The notes below the pieces were generated by a model. The model did no database searches. It saw only the letters and a program-made list of their open reading frames with translations, and was not told the DNA's origin. Below are positions 53,477 to 61,824 of a stretch of DNA of 64,000 nt, one piece after another. Source of the DNA: Phenylobacterium sp. SCN 70-31. Its GTDB lineage: Bacteria > Pseudomonadota > Alphaproteobacteria > Caulobacterales > Caulobacteraceae. The first letter of the stretch is position 1. Each line of letters begins with the position of its first letter. Location: assembly GCF_001724605.1 (NCBI RefSeq), contig NZ_MEEX01000015.1, positions 28,075 to 92,074 of the forward strand. The letters run 5' to 3'. A program made the translations under genes and the position numbers.

Positions 53477-54040
53477 TCAGGGCGCGCGCCGCGACAGGGT
53501 CACGGCCTGGGAACGACCGGCCTCGGTGAGGCGGCCTGTCCAATGGCCGCCGGACGGATGCAGCACGGCGATCGAGTCGTCGGCGAAGCGCAGGGTCAGT
53601 TCCGCGCCGCGTGGCACGTCGACGATGAGTCCCGACGCCTCCGGCGCGCCCGGCCGGCGCGGGTCGCGCCACGCCCCGTCGATCCAGCCGTCGCGGTCCA
53701 CGAGTTGCAGCAGATACAGCTCGTGTCCGCCGGCCGACAGCGTCCAGGCGCCCTCCATCGGCCCCTGGAAGGCGCGGATCGCCGCGGCCGACGACTTCAG
53801 GCGGGCGTCATAGGCGATTTCCTCCGCCGTGGGCGGCCCGCCGGGCGATCTCCCGGTCTCATGGATGAACACCGGGCCGGCGGGCGAGGCGGAGGGTGGC
53901 GGCGCTTCGGCCGACTGCGCCTGGGCCAGGGAGGGGGCGATCGCCAGCATTACGGCCACCCACGCCCCCGCCGGACGACGCCCGCGCGCGGGGCGACTCG
54001 CGCGTGCGGGGCGACGGGGTGCGGACGCGGGCGAATTCAT
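53477..54040 (-). CDS. secreted hypothetical protein
   Basis: A 187-residue protein with a long positively charged N-terminus and export helix (GAWVAVMLAIAPSLAQAQ). The mature domain (IRAFQGPMEGAWTLSAGGHELYLLQLVDRDGWIDGAW, in parts) is beta-rich, with repeats of G-x-W. It is typical of small caulobacterial periplasmic proteins of unknown function. The start could also be the upstream ATG at 54064 (MRDGARTPM). It converges on the MFS gene with 33 bp between and is divergent from a DUF2237 gene. Confidence 0.68.
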   Translation of the reverse strand: MNSPASAPRRPARASRPARGRRPAGAWVAVMLAIAPSLAQAQSAEAPPPSASPAGPVFIHETGRSPGGPPTAEEIAYDARLKSSAAAIRAFQGPMEGAWTLSAGGHELYLLQLVDRDGWIDGAWRDPRRPGAPEASGLIVDVPRGAELTLRFADDSIAVLHPSGGHWTGRLTEAGRSQAVTLSRRAP

Positions 54041-54100
54041 CGGGGTTCGGGCTCCGTCGCGCATTGGCGGCGGCCGAGTCTTAGCGTTTAGGATGGGCGC

Positions 54101-54493
54101 ATGGCCACACGCCCGATCCGCTACGACGCCGGAGCCCGGAACGTCCTGGGGCTGGACCTCGTCCCCTGCTCCCTCGACCCCGTGACCGGGTTCTTCCGCA
54201 ACGGCTGCTGCGAGACCGGCCCGCACGACGTGGGCATGCATACGGTCTGCGCCGTGATGACCGCCGAGTTCCTGGCCTTCTCGAAGGCGGTGGGCAACGA
54301 CCTGTCGACGCCGCGCCCCGACCTGGGCTTCCCAGGCCTCAATCCCGGCGACCGCTGGTGCCTGTGCGCCCCTCGCTGGAAGGAGGCGCTGGACGCCGGC
54401 GCCGCGCCGCAGGTGGTGCTGGAGAGCACCCACGAGGAGACCCTGGCCATCGTCCCCCTGGGCGTCCTCAAGGACCACGCGGTCCAGGCCTGA
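54101..54493 (+). CDS. DUF2237 family protein
   Basis: A 130-residue cytoplasmic protein. It has NVLGLDLVPCSLDPVTGFFRNGCCETG, MHTVCAVMTAEFLAFSKAVGNDLSTPRP (both shown in part in the family) and LNPGDRWCLCAPRWKEA, the defining blocks of DUF2237. Several conserved cysteines suggest metal or redox chemistry. Function is not known. It stands alone between a divergent secreted protein and the Rrf2 gene. Confidence 0.88.
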   Translation: MATRPIRYDAGARNVLGLDLVPCSLDPVTGFFRNGCCETGPHDVGMHTVCAVMTAEFLAFSKAVGNDLSTPRPDLGFPGLNPGDRWCLCAPRWKEALDAGAAPQVVLESTHEETLAIVPLGVLKDHAVQA

Positions 54494-54563
54494 GGCCCCT
54501 TGTCAGACCGCTTCGAGGCGTCGGCCTTGACCTCTCGCCTCATCACGTAATATCAAAAGTTAC

Positions 54564-55037
54564 ATGAGAATGGACAGCCGCCTTTCGGGCGTCCTGCACG
54601 TGCTGTTGCACATGGCCGAGCAGGACGGGCCGGTCACATCCGAGACCCTGGCCGCCGCCATGGGGACAAATCCGGCCGTCGTGCGCAGGACGATGGCGGG
54701 CCTCCGCGAACAGGGGTTCGTATCCTCGGCCAAGGGGCACGGCGGAGGCTGGGGGCTCGCCCGCGACCTCGCCTCGGTCACGCTGCGCGACATCTACGGC
54801 GCCCTGGGCTCGCCGCGCCTGCTGGCCCTGGGGCACCGCAGCGACGCGCCCGACTGCCTGGTGGAGCAGGCGGTGAACGCGGCGCTCGACACCGCCTTCC
54901 GCGAGGCCGAGGCCGTCCTGCTGGCGCGCCTGGGCGAGGTGTCCCTGGCCGCGCTCAGCGCCGACTTCCATGCCCGCTACGCCGCCCGTCCCAGGGACCA
55001 GGTGACCCATGACATCCAGGTGACCCATGACCGCTGA
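54564..55037 (+). CDS. Rrf2-family transcriptional regulator
   Basis: A 157-residue Rrf2 protein with winged helix [23 protein letters not shown] and wing [19 protein letters not shown]. Only one cysteine (DAPDCLVEQ) lies in the effector region, so it cannot hold an IscR- or NsrR-type iron-sulfur cluster through three cysteines. Many such members sense ligands such as electrophiles. The start at 54564 is inside an AT-rich stretch (GTAA-N9-TTAC at 54547-54563) that may be its own operator. Its 3' end overlaps the methyltransferase gene. Confidence 0.88.
   Translation: MRMDSRLSGVLHVLLHMAEQDGPVTSETLAAAMGTNPAVVRRTMAGLREQGFVSSAKGHGGGWGLARDLASVTLRDIYGALGSPRLLALGHRSDAPDCLVEQAVNAALDTAFREAEAVLLARLGEVSLAALSADFHARYAARPRDQVTHDIQVTHDR
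54999..55031 (+). repeat. 15-bp direct repeat at the Rrf2/methyltransferase junction
   Basis: CAGGTGACCCATGAC occurs at 54999-55013 and again at 55017-55031, an 18-bp period. In the Rrf2 frame it encodes [12 protein letters not shown]. The first copy contains an ATG (55009) that would open a four-codon frame (MTSR, then TGA), while the second contains the real methyltransferase ATG (55027). Confidence 0.7.
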
Positions 55038-55728
55038 CTCCGGCGACAAGCCGTTCCTGGCCAATTTCGAGGACCCCGAGGCGGTCGCCGCCTACGCGGA
55101 CGGCCCGCGCCGCTTCGTCCCGGGGCTGGACGCGCTGCATCGCATGACGGGCGTGCTGCTGGCCGAACGTGCGCCGCCCGACGCCAGGGTCCTGGTCCTG
55201 GGGGCCGGGGGCGGCCTGGAACTGAAGGCCCTGGCCGACTCCCATCCCGGCTGGACCTTCACCGGCGTCGACCCCGCCGGGCCGATGCTGCGGCTGGCCG
55301 AGCGCACGCTGGGGCCGCTGAGCGAGCGGGTCGAACTGGTGAAGGGCTACATCGAGGACGCGCCCGAGGGGCCTTACGACGCCGCCGTCTGCCTGCTGAC
55401 GCTGCACTTCCTCGACCCGGAGGAACGACGGCGGACGGCGGGCGAGATCCGCCGCCGGTTGCGGACCGGCGCGCCGTTCGTCGCCGCGCACAGCAGCTTC
55501 CCGCAGGACCCCGCGGCCCGGGAGGTCTGGCTCGGGCGCTATGCGGCCTATGCGGTCGCCTCGGGCGTCGAGCCCGACAAGGCGTACGGCGCGCGCGACT
55601 CGGTGCGCGCCGCCCTGGACCTTCTGGATCCGGACGCCGACGAGGCCGTCCTGCGGGCGGCCGGCTTCCGGGACGTGGCGATGTTCTACGCCGCCTTCAC
55701 CTGGCGGGGGTGGGTCGGCTACGCCTGA
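55027..55728 (+). CDS. class I SAM-dependent methyltransferase
   Basis: A 233-residue enzyme with the SAM-binding motif [22 protein letters not shown] and the acidic loop [11 protein letters not shown], then [20 protein letters not shown]. It starts at the ATG at 55027, overlapping Rrf2 by 11 bp, so translation is coupled. The Rrf2 protein probably controls it. Similar Rrf2-methyltransferase pairs occur in alphaproteobacteria as a small detoxification unit. The substrate is unknown. Confidence 0.88.
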   Translation: MTADSGDKPFLANFEDPEAVAAYADGPRRFVPGLDALHRMTGVLLAERAPPDARVLVLGAGGGLELKALADSHPGWTFTGVDPAGPMLRLAERTLGPLSERVELVKGYIEDAPEGPYDAAVCLLTLHFLDPEERRRTAGEIRRRLRTGAPFVAAHSSFPQDPAAREVWLGRYAAYAVASGVEPDKAYGARDSVRAALDLLDPDADEAVLRAAGFRDVAMFYAAFTWRGWVGYA

Positions 55729-55762
55729 AGGGCCGGACGGAAGCCCGGCCCGGCGCCGGCCG

Positions 55763-56083
55763 TCAGTGCTGGCTCTCCGGCATGGTGACGCGCAGGCCGT
55801 CGAGGTCGTCGGTGACCTTGATCTGGCACGAGAGGCGGCTGTTCTCCTCGACGCCCTCGGCGAAGTCGAGCATCGACTCCTCCATGGCCGATTTGGTCCC
55901 CGTCTTCGCGAGCCAGTCGCCCTCGACATAGACGTGGCAGGTGGCGCAGGCGCAGGCGCCGCCGCAGTCGGCGTCGATGCCCGGGATGTTGTTCTTCACC
56001 GCGCCTTCCATGACCGACAGGCCCGTCTTCACGTCGATGGTGTGCTCGGTGCCGTCGTGCTCGACGTAAGTGATCTTCGCCAA
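55763..56083 (-). CDS. [2Fe-2S] ferredoxin
   Basis: A 106-residue adrenodoxin-type ferredoxin. The cluster ligands are C40, C46, C49 and C86 ([13 protein letters not shown] and RLSCQIKV). It opens [18 protein letters not shown], as in ferredoxins that serve class I P450s. The reductase gene ends 10 bp upstream, in the same direction, and a CYP153-like P450 is encoded divergently at 57845. It should carry electrons from that reductase to the P450. Confidence 0.95.
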   Translation of the reverse strand: MAKITYVEHDGTEHTIDVKTGLSVMEGAVKNNIPGIDADCGGACACATCHVYVEGDWLAKTGTKSAMEESMLDFAEGVEENSRLSCQIKVTDDLDGLRVTMPESQH

Positions 56084-56092
56084 TGGAGCCCC

Positions 56093-57346
56093 CTAATGAG
56101 CCGCGGTCTGCGCGGCGACCTCTTTCATGGAAACGGACGGATCGGCAAGCTTGGCCTTGTCGATCGACTTGCGGTTGAGGATGAGCTGCTTGCCCATCAT
56201 GAACTCGGGCGGGGCGTTGATCGCCTCGACCGACTGGAGCTGGTCGCCCTTCAGGTGGAACACCGCGAACTTGCCGCTGGCCGGGTCGCCGCGGATGACG
56301 ATCTCGTCCACATCGAAGGCGTAGCCGGCGATCTGGAGCTTCAGGTCGTACTGGTCGCTCCACTGCCAGGGGCATTCCCCCGAGGGGCGCGGGCGGCCCA
56401 TGATGGCGCTGGCGGCCTGCTTGGCCTGTTCCAGGGCGTTGGGCACGCTCTCCATGCGGAACATGCGGTCGTAGATGGGCATGGGCCGGTGGGCCACGTC
56501 CCCGATGGCGAAGACGTTCGGGTCCGAGACGCTGCGGGCGTCCAGGTCCACCACCACGCCGCGGGCGCAGTCCAGCCCGGCGTCGCGGGCCAGTTCGTCG
56601 TTGGGGGTCGCGCCCACGCCCACGACCACGGCGTCGCAGTCCAGGACCCGGCCGTCCTCCAGCTTCACGCCCGTGACACGGCCGCTCCCATCTGAGTCCT
56701 CGAAACCCACGACGCTGCAACCCAGCTCGAACCTGACGCCGTGCGTCTCGTGATAGCCCTGGAAGAAGTCGGACAGGGCCTGGCAGGCCACGCGGGCCAG
56801 GATACGGCTCTCGCGCTCCAGCACCACCACCTCGGCGCCCAGGGCCCGGCCCGAGGCGGCGACCTCCAGGCCGATGTAGCCGCCGCCCACCACGGCCAGC
56901 CTCTTGCCCGGCCCGACGGCGGCCTTCAGCGCCTCGGCGTCGGCGGCGGTCCGCAGGAACAGGATGCCCGACAGCCCGGCGCCGGGGATGGGCAGCGCGA
57001 TGGCCCGCGCGCCGGTGGCCAGGATCAGCGCGTCGTACGAGACGCTCGAACCGTCCGACAGCGCGACGGTCTTCTCGCCCCGGTTGAGGGCGGTCGCGGT
57101 CACGCCGGGGCGGAAGTCGATGTTCGCCTCGGCGTAGAACTCGGTGGGCTTCAGGGCCAGCGACTCGGCGTCGGCCTCGCCCTTCAGCCAGGCCTTGCTC
57201 AGCGGTGGTCGCTGATAGGGCGGGATGGGCTCGTCACCGACCATCGTGATCGGCCCTTCATGGCCGTACTGGCGCAGGAGCGCCGCCGCCGTCCCGCCGG
57301 CGTGGCCGGCTCCGACGATCACCACATGTGCGTTCGCGCCGCTCAT
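56093..57346 (-). CDS. FAD-dependent NAD(P)H-ferredoxin reductase
   Basis: A 417-residue flavoprotein reductase of the putidaredoxin/rhodocoxin-reductase type. It has VVIVGAGHAGGTAAALLRQYG for FAD, GKRLAVVGGGYIGLEVAAS for NAD(P)H, and the downstream DPNVFAIGDVAHRP. ATG 57346 with CGGAG upstream is preferred to the longer frame. It is the first gene of reductase-ferredoxin and is divergent from ABM-P450. It thus completes a class I P450 electron chain. Confidence 0.94.
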   Translation of the reverse strand: MSGANAHVVIVGAGHAGGTAAALLRQYGHEGPITMVGDEPIPPYQRPPLSKAWLKGEADAESLALKPTEFYAEANIDFRPGVTATALNRGEKTVALSDGSSVSYDALILATGARAIALPIPGAGLSGILFLRTAADAEALKAAVGPGKRLAVVGGGYIGLEVAASGRALGAEVVVLERESRILARVACQALSDFFQGYHETHGVRFELGCSVVGFEDSDGSGRVTGVKLEDGRVLDCDAVVVGVGATPNDELARDAGLDCARGVVVDLDARSVSDPNVFAIGDVAHRPMPIYDRMFRMESVPNALEQAKQAASAIMGRPRPSGECPWQWSDQYDLKLQIAGYAFDVDEIVIRGDPASGKFAVFHLKGDQLQSVEAINAPPEFMMGKQLILNRKSIDKAKLADPSVSMKEVAAQTAAH

Positions 57347-57452
57347 ATTACTCCGATGCCCAAAAGTGACACTGGCGTCAACTTCCCTTGCGTGAGCCTC
57401 CCGCGGGCTTCCGCGTTTGCCCTTCTTGGCAGACTTGATCCGCGGAGAGCAA

Positions 57453-57761
57453 ATGTTCCTGGTCCTGTACGAATGGCGCGCCAGACCCGGCAAGGAGGCG
57501 CAGTTCGAAGACGCGTGGCGCCGCGGCACCCTGGCCATCACCCGAAAGTACGGCAGCTACGGCTCGCGGCTGGGCCGGACCCAGGACGGCCGCTACGTCG
57601 GCGCCGCCGAGTGGCCCGACGAGGCGACCTGGCAGGCGGCGATGGACGACGGCATGGCCTATGACGACCCCGAGGCCCGCGCCGATTTCGAGGCCGCGAC
57701 TCTGGACGGCGGCGCGCCGATCCTCGGCATGACCATCGTCAGCGACGAGATCGTCCGGTAG
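57453..57761 (+). CDS. small ABM-domain (dimeric alpha/beta barrel) protein
   Basis: A 102-residue protein, MFLVLYEWRARPGKEAQFEDAWRR..., of the antibiotic biosynthesis monooxygenase fold. The helices and central strands are in place, with SYGSRLGRTQDGRYVGAAEW. Such proteins include cofactor-free monooxygenases and heme-degrading enzymes, and also binding proteins. It lies between the divergent reductase operon and the P450 gene (84-bp gap) and is probably co-transcribed with the P450. No catalytic assignment is possible. Confidence 0.84.
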   Translation: MFLVLYEWRARPGKEAQFEDAWRRGTLAITRKYGSYGSRLGRTQDGRYVGAAEWPDEATWQAAMDDGMAYDDPEARADFEAATLDGGAPILGMTIVSDEIVR

Positions 57762-57844
57762 CGCCGCGTGCGATCGCCCTTGCCGAACAGTGTTTGGATC
57801 GGCCTCATGCTCCCGAAGGGCCGTCAGCGCCCGGGAGGAAAGCC

Positions 57845-59119
57845 ATGGACGACGGTTCCATCGACCTGAAGCAGGCTGCGGCGGCCGAGGCCTGGAGCCT
57901 GCCGATCGAGGCGCTGAACCCCGCCCAGTCGGACCTCTTCGCCGCCGACGCCATGTGGCCCCTGTTCGATCGTCTGCGGAAGGAGGCGCCGATCCACTGG
58001 TCGGCGCCGAACGACGAGTTCGACGGGTTCTGGTCGATCACCCGCTACGCCGACATCATGACGGTGGACACGAACCATCAGGTGTTTTCCTCGGCGGACG
58101 GCATCGTGCTTCAAACGATCGAGGGCAAGATCGAGGGCGACAAGCGGCCCCGCGGCAACAGCTTCATCGGCATGGACCCTCCCGGGCACGACGTGCAGCG
58201 CAAGGCGGTCAGTCCCGCCGTCGCGCCGGCGAACCTGGCGGCGATGGCGCCCCTGATCCGCGAGCGCGCCGGCGCCATCCTGGACGGCCTGCCCATCGGT
58301 CGGGAATTCGACTGGGTCGACCTGGTCTCGAAGGAGCTGACGGCCATGACCCTGGCCACGCTCTTCGACTATCCCCAGGAGCGTCGCCGCGACCTGACCT
58401 TCTGGTCCGACATGTTCACCAACGCCCCCGGCCACGGCCCGGCGAAGAGCTGGGAACACAAGCGCGAGCAGGCCGACGCCTGCTTCGCCGCCTTCGACGA
58501 GCTCTGGGCCGAGCGGGTCGACGCCCCGCCGAAGTTCGATCTGGTCTCGATGATGGCCCACGCCGAGGCGACGCGGAACCTCAACGTCCACGACTATCAT
58601 TCGAACGTGGTGCTGCTGATCATCGGCGGCAACGACACCACGCGGAACACCATCTCGGGCTCGGTCTACGCGCTCAACAAGAACCCGGACCAGTATGACA
58701 AGCTGCGAGCCGATCCCTCGCTGGTCACCTCGATGGTGTCCGAGACCATCCGCTGGCAGACGCCTCTGGCCCACATGGCCCGCACCGCGACCAGCGACTT
58801 CGAACTGGGCGGCAAGACCATCAAGGCCGGCGACCGGGTGGTGATGTGGTACGTCTCCGGCAATCGCGACGACGCCCAGATCGAGAACCCGAACGCCTAC
58901 ATCATCGATCGCGAGCGGCCGCGGAATCACCTGTCGTTCGGCTTCGGCATCCACCGCTGCGTCGGCAACCGCCTGGCCGAGCTTCAGCTCACCATCATCT
59001 GGGAAGAGATCCTCAAGCGCTTCCCCGAAGTGCGCCTGCTCCGCGAACCCGAGCGCACGCACTCGGTCTTCGTGAAGGGCTACGAGACCCTGCCGGTGAT
59101 CATCCCGACGCGGACCTGA
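57845..59119 (+). CDS. cytochrome P450, CYP153 type (alkane hydroxylase-like)
   Basis: A 424-residue soluble P450. The I-helix is GGNDTTRN (261-268), the ExxR motif is in SETIRWQTPLAH, and the heme-binding loop HLSFGFGIHRCVGNRLAELQ places the cysteine ligand at C372. The loop, the TTRN motif and the C-terminal ERTHSVFVKGYETLPVII are the pattern of CYP153 enzymes, which hydroxylate terminal carbons of alkanes and fatty acids. ATG 57845 follows GGGAGGAAAGCC and is preferred to an ATG at 57794. The ferredoxin and reductase are encoded on the other side of the promoter. The substrate is inferred from the family. Confidence 0.92.
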   Translation: MDDGSIDLKQAAAAEAWSLPIEALNPAQSDLFAADAMWPLFDRLRKEAPIHWSAPNDEFDGFWSITRYADIMTVDTNHQVFSSADGIVLQTIEGKIEGDKRPRGNSFIGMDPPGHDVQRKAVSPAVAPANLAAMAPLIRERAGAILDGLPIGREFDWVDLVSKELTAMTLATLFDYPQERRRDLTFWSDMFTNAPGHGPAKSWEHKREQADACFAAFDELWAERVDAPPKFDLVSMMAHAEATRNLNVHDYHSNVVLLIIGGNDTTRNTISGSVYALNKNPDQYDKLRADPSLVTSMVSETIRWQTPLAHMARTATSDFELGGKTIKAGDRVVMWYVSGNRDDAQIENPNAYIIDRERPRNHLSFGFGIHRCVGNRLAELQLTIIWEEILKRFPEVRLLREPERTHSVFVKGYETLPVIIPTRT

Positions 59120-59179
59120 CGTTTCGCTCGGGCGGCTGCGCGCCCTAGCCACGGCGCGCAGTCGGCCTAAACTGCCCCG

Positions 59180-59770
59180 ATGTCCCTCGGACGCCGCTAT
59201 CACGTGGGCGACCTGCCCAGCCGCCTGATCCGCGAGGCGCGGGCGATGCTGGAGGAGGGCGACCTCAAGCAGTTCAACCTGCGCGCCCTGGCGGCGCGGG
59301 CCGGGATCACCACCGGCTCGATGTACCACCACTACGAGAGCAAGGCGGCGCTGCTGGGCGACCTGGCGGCCATCGGCTTCGGCGAGCTGCGCCGGTCGCT
59401 GGACCAGGGCGATCGCGCGGTGGCGGAGGGCGTGCGCCTGCGCGCCTGGGCCACCGGCTACTTCGGCTTCGCCGGTCGCGAGCCGGCGATGTTCGCCCTG
59501 ATGTTCGATCCCGAGGTCGCTGATCTGCCCAAGGTGGTCGACGCGCGCGCCGAGGTGCTCTCGGTTCTGCGCCGCACGGTCGTGGAGGTCGCCGAGGCCC
59601 TGGGGCGCCGCGACCCGCCCGTGGACAAGATCACCCTGGCGGTCTGGGCCGCGGCGCACGGCGCCGCCTCCCTCGCGGGGCCGGCGCGCGATCCCGAACT
59701 GATCGAGGACGTCATCGCCGGCCTGGAAGCCCTGTTCCGGCCCGGCACGACGACCCTGCCGGCGCCGTGA
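59180..59770 (+). CDS. TetR/AcrR regulator next to the P450
   Basis: A 196-residue TetR protein. The HTH reads FNLRALAARAGITTGSMYHHYESKAALLGDLAA. The ligand-binding part contains LRAWATGYFGFAGREPAMFALMF. It is 60 bp after the P450 gene on the same strand and is the likely regulator of the P450 system. The last 59 nt overlap the 3' end of the converging gene at 59712. Confidence 0.9.
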   Translation: MSLGRRYHVGDLPSRLIREARAMLEEGDLKQFNLRALAARAGITTGSMYHHYESKAALLGDLAAIGFGELRRSLDQGDRAVAEGVRLRAWATGYFGFAGREPAMFALMFDPEVADLPKVVDARAEVLSVLRRTVVEVAEALGRRDPPVDKITLAVWAAAHGAASLAGPARDPELIEDVIAGLEALFRPGTTTLPAP

Positions 59771-60839
59771 GTTCGGCCGGCCAGCTCAGTTCGTAGACCA
59801 CCCGCAGGGCGTCGTGGTCCGAGAGCGCGGGGCTGTCGGGCCGCCCGTCGAACATCGTCTCCACCCGAATGGGCCGGATCGTCATGCGCCGGCCATCCTC
59901 GAAGAGCTGCAGGTCCTGGGTGTCCATCCAGGGTTCGTCGCCGTCCCACGAGGCCTTCACCGCGCACTGTTCCGGCGCCTCGACGCAGTAGCGGTGCACC
60001 AGGGTGAGCGGCAGCAGGAAATCGAAGATCTCGAAGCGCGCGTCCGAGCCCCGCATGTTGAAGTCGCCGCCCAGCACCGCCGCATGGTCCGGATTGCGCC
60101 GCACGGCCATGAAAGCCGACAGCTCCACCGCCTGGATCGCGTGCGCCGCCGCCGTGCGTCCCCGCGGCGCCCGCGAGGCCTTGCGCGAGTTCATGTGGGT
60201 GTTGAACACGTCCACCGGCGCCGGGGCGCCGGGCACCGCGATGCGGGCGAACAGCGCGCCCTTGTTGCTGAGGCAGTCCAGGCCGGCGCAGCCGCGCCGG
60301 CTGAACGGCTCGCCCTCGGCCTCCACGATGGGATAGCGGCTGGAGATCGCCAGCCCGCCGGTGGTGAATCTGAGGCCCAGCTCCCCCCGGATCCAGTTCC
60401 GCCGGCCCGTCGAGCCGGCCGCGGGCAGATCGCGCCGCGAGCGCCGTCCCGGCCCCGCCGTCTGGGCCGGATAGCCGGCGGCGTCCACCGCGCCCACCGC
60501 CGCCTTCGAGAACACCTCCTGGAACAGCACCACGTCGGGTCCCTGGCCCGCCGCCCGCAGCGCCGACAGCCGCGCCCCGATCTCGGCCAGCTCCGACGCC
60601 CGCCCCCGCCGCGCCGGCCAGCCCAGGCCCTCGATGTTGTAGGTCAGCACGTCCAGCGTCGTGCTCGCCGTCCGCCCGTCCGCCGAAACGGCGACATCCG
60701 GCATGGCGATTCCCGAGCAATCCACCGCCCGCGCCTCGGGCAGCGTCGCACACCCGGCCAGCAGGAGGCCGACCAGCAGCAGGCCGCTCAGCGCCAAGCC
60801 GGCCGTGAGCGGCGTCTTGCGAACGAACATGGAGGGCAT
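59712..60839 (-). CDS. endonuclease/exonuclease/phosphatase-fold lipoprotein
   Basis: A 375-residue protein with a lipobox LLAGC (Cys30) after a hydrophobic leader, so it should be membrane-anchored outside the cytoplasm. The EEP-fold motifs are TTLDVLTYNIEGLGWP, PDVVLFQEVFSKAAV, FNTHMNSRK, VLGGDFNMRGSD and ALSDHDALRVVY, which give the metal and catalytic Asp/His set of DNase I-like phosphodiesterases and sphingomyelinases. A lipid or nucleic acid substrate is possible. The gene overlaps the converging TetR gene by 59 nt at its 3' end. Confidence 0.88.
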   Translation of the reverse strand: MPSMFVRKTPLTAGLALSGLLLVGLLLAGCATLPEARAVDCSGIAMPDVAVSADGRTASTTLDVLTYNIEGLGWPARRGRASELAEIGARLSALRAAGQGPDVVLFQEVFSKAAVGAVDAAGYPAQTAGPGRRSRRDLPAAGSTGRRNWIRGELGLRFTTGGLAISSRYPIVEAEGEPFSRRGCAGLDCLSNKGALFARIAVPGAPAPVDVFNTHMNSRKASRAPRGRTAAAHAIQAVELSAFMAVRRNPDHAAVLGGDFNMRGSDARFEIFDFLLPLTLVHRYCVEAPEQCAVKASWDGDEPWMDTQDLQLFEDGRRMTIRPIRVETMFDGRPDSPALSDHDALRVVYELSWPAELTAPAGSSCRAGTGLPGRR

Positions 60840-60963
60840 GGGGCGAGACTGGAACAGCGCCTTTCCTTAACCGCGCCTGCCTCCACACGCTAGCAGTCAA
60901 GCCGGCGCCCTGCAGGGAACTCGAAACCCAGCCACCCTGGGAAGCCGCGTGAGTGGCGGCGCG

Positions 60964-61404
60964 TCAGGTACGCGGGGTGAGCGTCGCGCCCCTCGACCTC
61001 AGCGCCCGGCCAAGAACATCGGCCAGTTCGGCGAGTCGACGGTCCGAGAGCGCTCCATACCGCCAGAAGGCGCCGACCGGCGCGGACGCGGGACGCAGGT
61101 CGTGTCCCGGCCACTCGGTGATGTTGATCTCGTTCGCCACGATCCAACTCGGCCGCGTCAGCCCCAGCGTCCCGGCTGTGAGCGCCACCTTGAATGCGTG
61201 GGCCGGCTCCGCGCTGGTGATGGGGACGACGGCCACCCGCGCGCCGCCCTCCAGCAGGCGCACGACCACGCACCGACGGTCCTTCGCGGCCTCCACCTGT
61301 CCGCGGGCGGCCTCGTGGCTCCACAGAAAGGCGAACTCGATGACGTCGCCGGGCCGGGGTCCAAGCTGGGGCGGCTGCGGTTCAGTCGACGATGGGGTCG
61401 CCAT
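60964..61404 (-). CDS. PemK-like toxin of a type II toxin-antitoxin pair
   Basis: A 146-residue protein (MATPSSTEPQPPQLGPRPGDVIEFAFLWSHEA...). The opening GPRPGDVIEFAFLWSHEAARG, KDRRCVVVRL, VAVVPITSA and SWIVANEINITEWPGHDLRP resemble the PemK/MazF-like growth inhibitors of rhizobia and relatives, which usually cleave RNA. ATG 61404 overlaps the antitoxin gene by 23 nt. RNase activity is inferred from the family. Confidence 0.8.
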   Translation of the reverse strand: MATPSSTEPQPPQLGPRPGDVIEFAFLWSHEAARGQVEAAKDRRCVVVRLLEGGARVAVVPITSAEPAHAFKVALTAGTLGLTRPSWIVANEINITEWPGHDLRPASAPVGAFWRYGALSDRRLAELADVLGRALRSRGATLTPRT

Positions 61405-61672
61405 CACGAGCCGCCCCGCGTGGCGCCGCGAGGTCGGCCAGCCCCCCCAGGAGGTCCTCCGCCACATCCGCAGGGATATTTGCGGTGTTGTAGGCCTGGC
61501 GCGTCTGGCGCCGCAGGCGCGCATAGTCCTCGTAAGCCATGAGCACGTGCCGCGGGCGGCCGTGCGACGTGATCACCACCGGCGCGCGCAGCGCCTTGTC
61601 GGTCACGTCCTTCCAATGGCGTTGCGCCTCCTTGGAGGTGACGCTGCGCTCAGCGTCGGTCAGATGGGTCAC
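61382..61672 (-). CDS. Phd/YefM-type antitoxin
   Basis: A 96-residue antitoxin. The N-terminal Phd/YefM DNA-binding part (VTSKEAQRHWKDVTDKALRA, then PVVITSHGRPRHVLMAYEDY) is typical, and the acidic flexible tail (LAAPRGAARDGDPIVD) would bind the toxin. It is upstream of and overlapping the toxin gene, the common type II order. The pair probably represses its own promoter, located in 61673-61824. Confidence 0.87.
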   Translation of the reverse strand: MTHLTDAERSVTSKEAQRHWKDVTDKALRAPVVITSHGRPRHVLMAYEDYARLRRQTRQAYNTANIPADVAEDLLGGLADLAAPRGAARDGDPIVD

Positions 61673-61824
61673 CTACGCCTCCAAGCTCGGCCCGTGCCGA
61701 GCAATACCCCCTCGGTCTGTTCCGAGAGCGGAGAAGTTCAGCCCAAAATACAGCTTTTACGGAAAAGCCGTCAAGTGCGGAGCTTGGTGTAGGTGGCGGC
61801 CGTCGCCGACCGCCGCGCCCCGCA

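Noticed and set aside
54539..54568. CTCAT...ATGAG dyad around the Rrf2 start
   Set aside because: Outer arms and the inner GTAA/TTAC pair are not centred on the same point, so it is noted only as a possible operator inside the Rrf2 entry.
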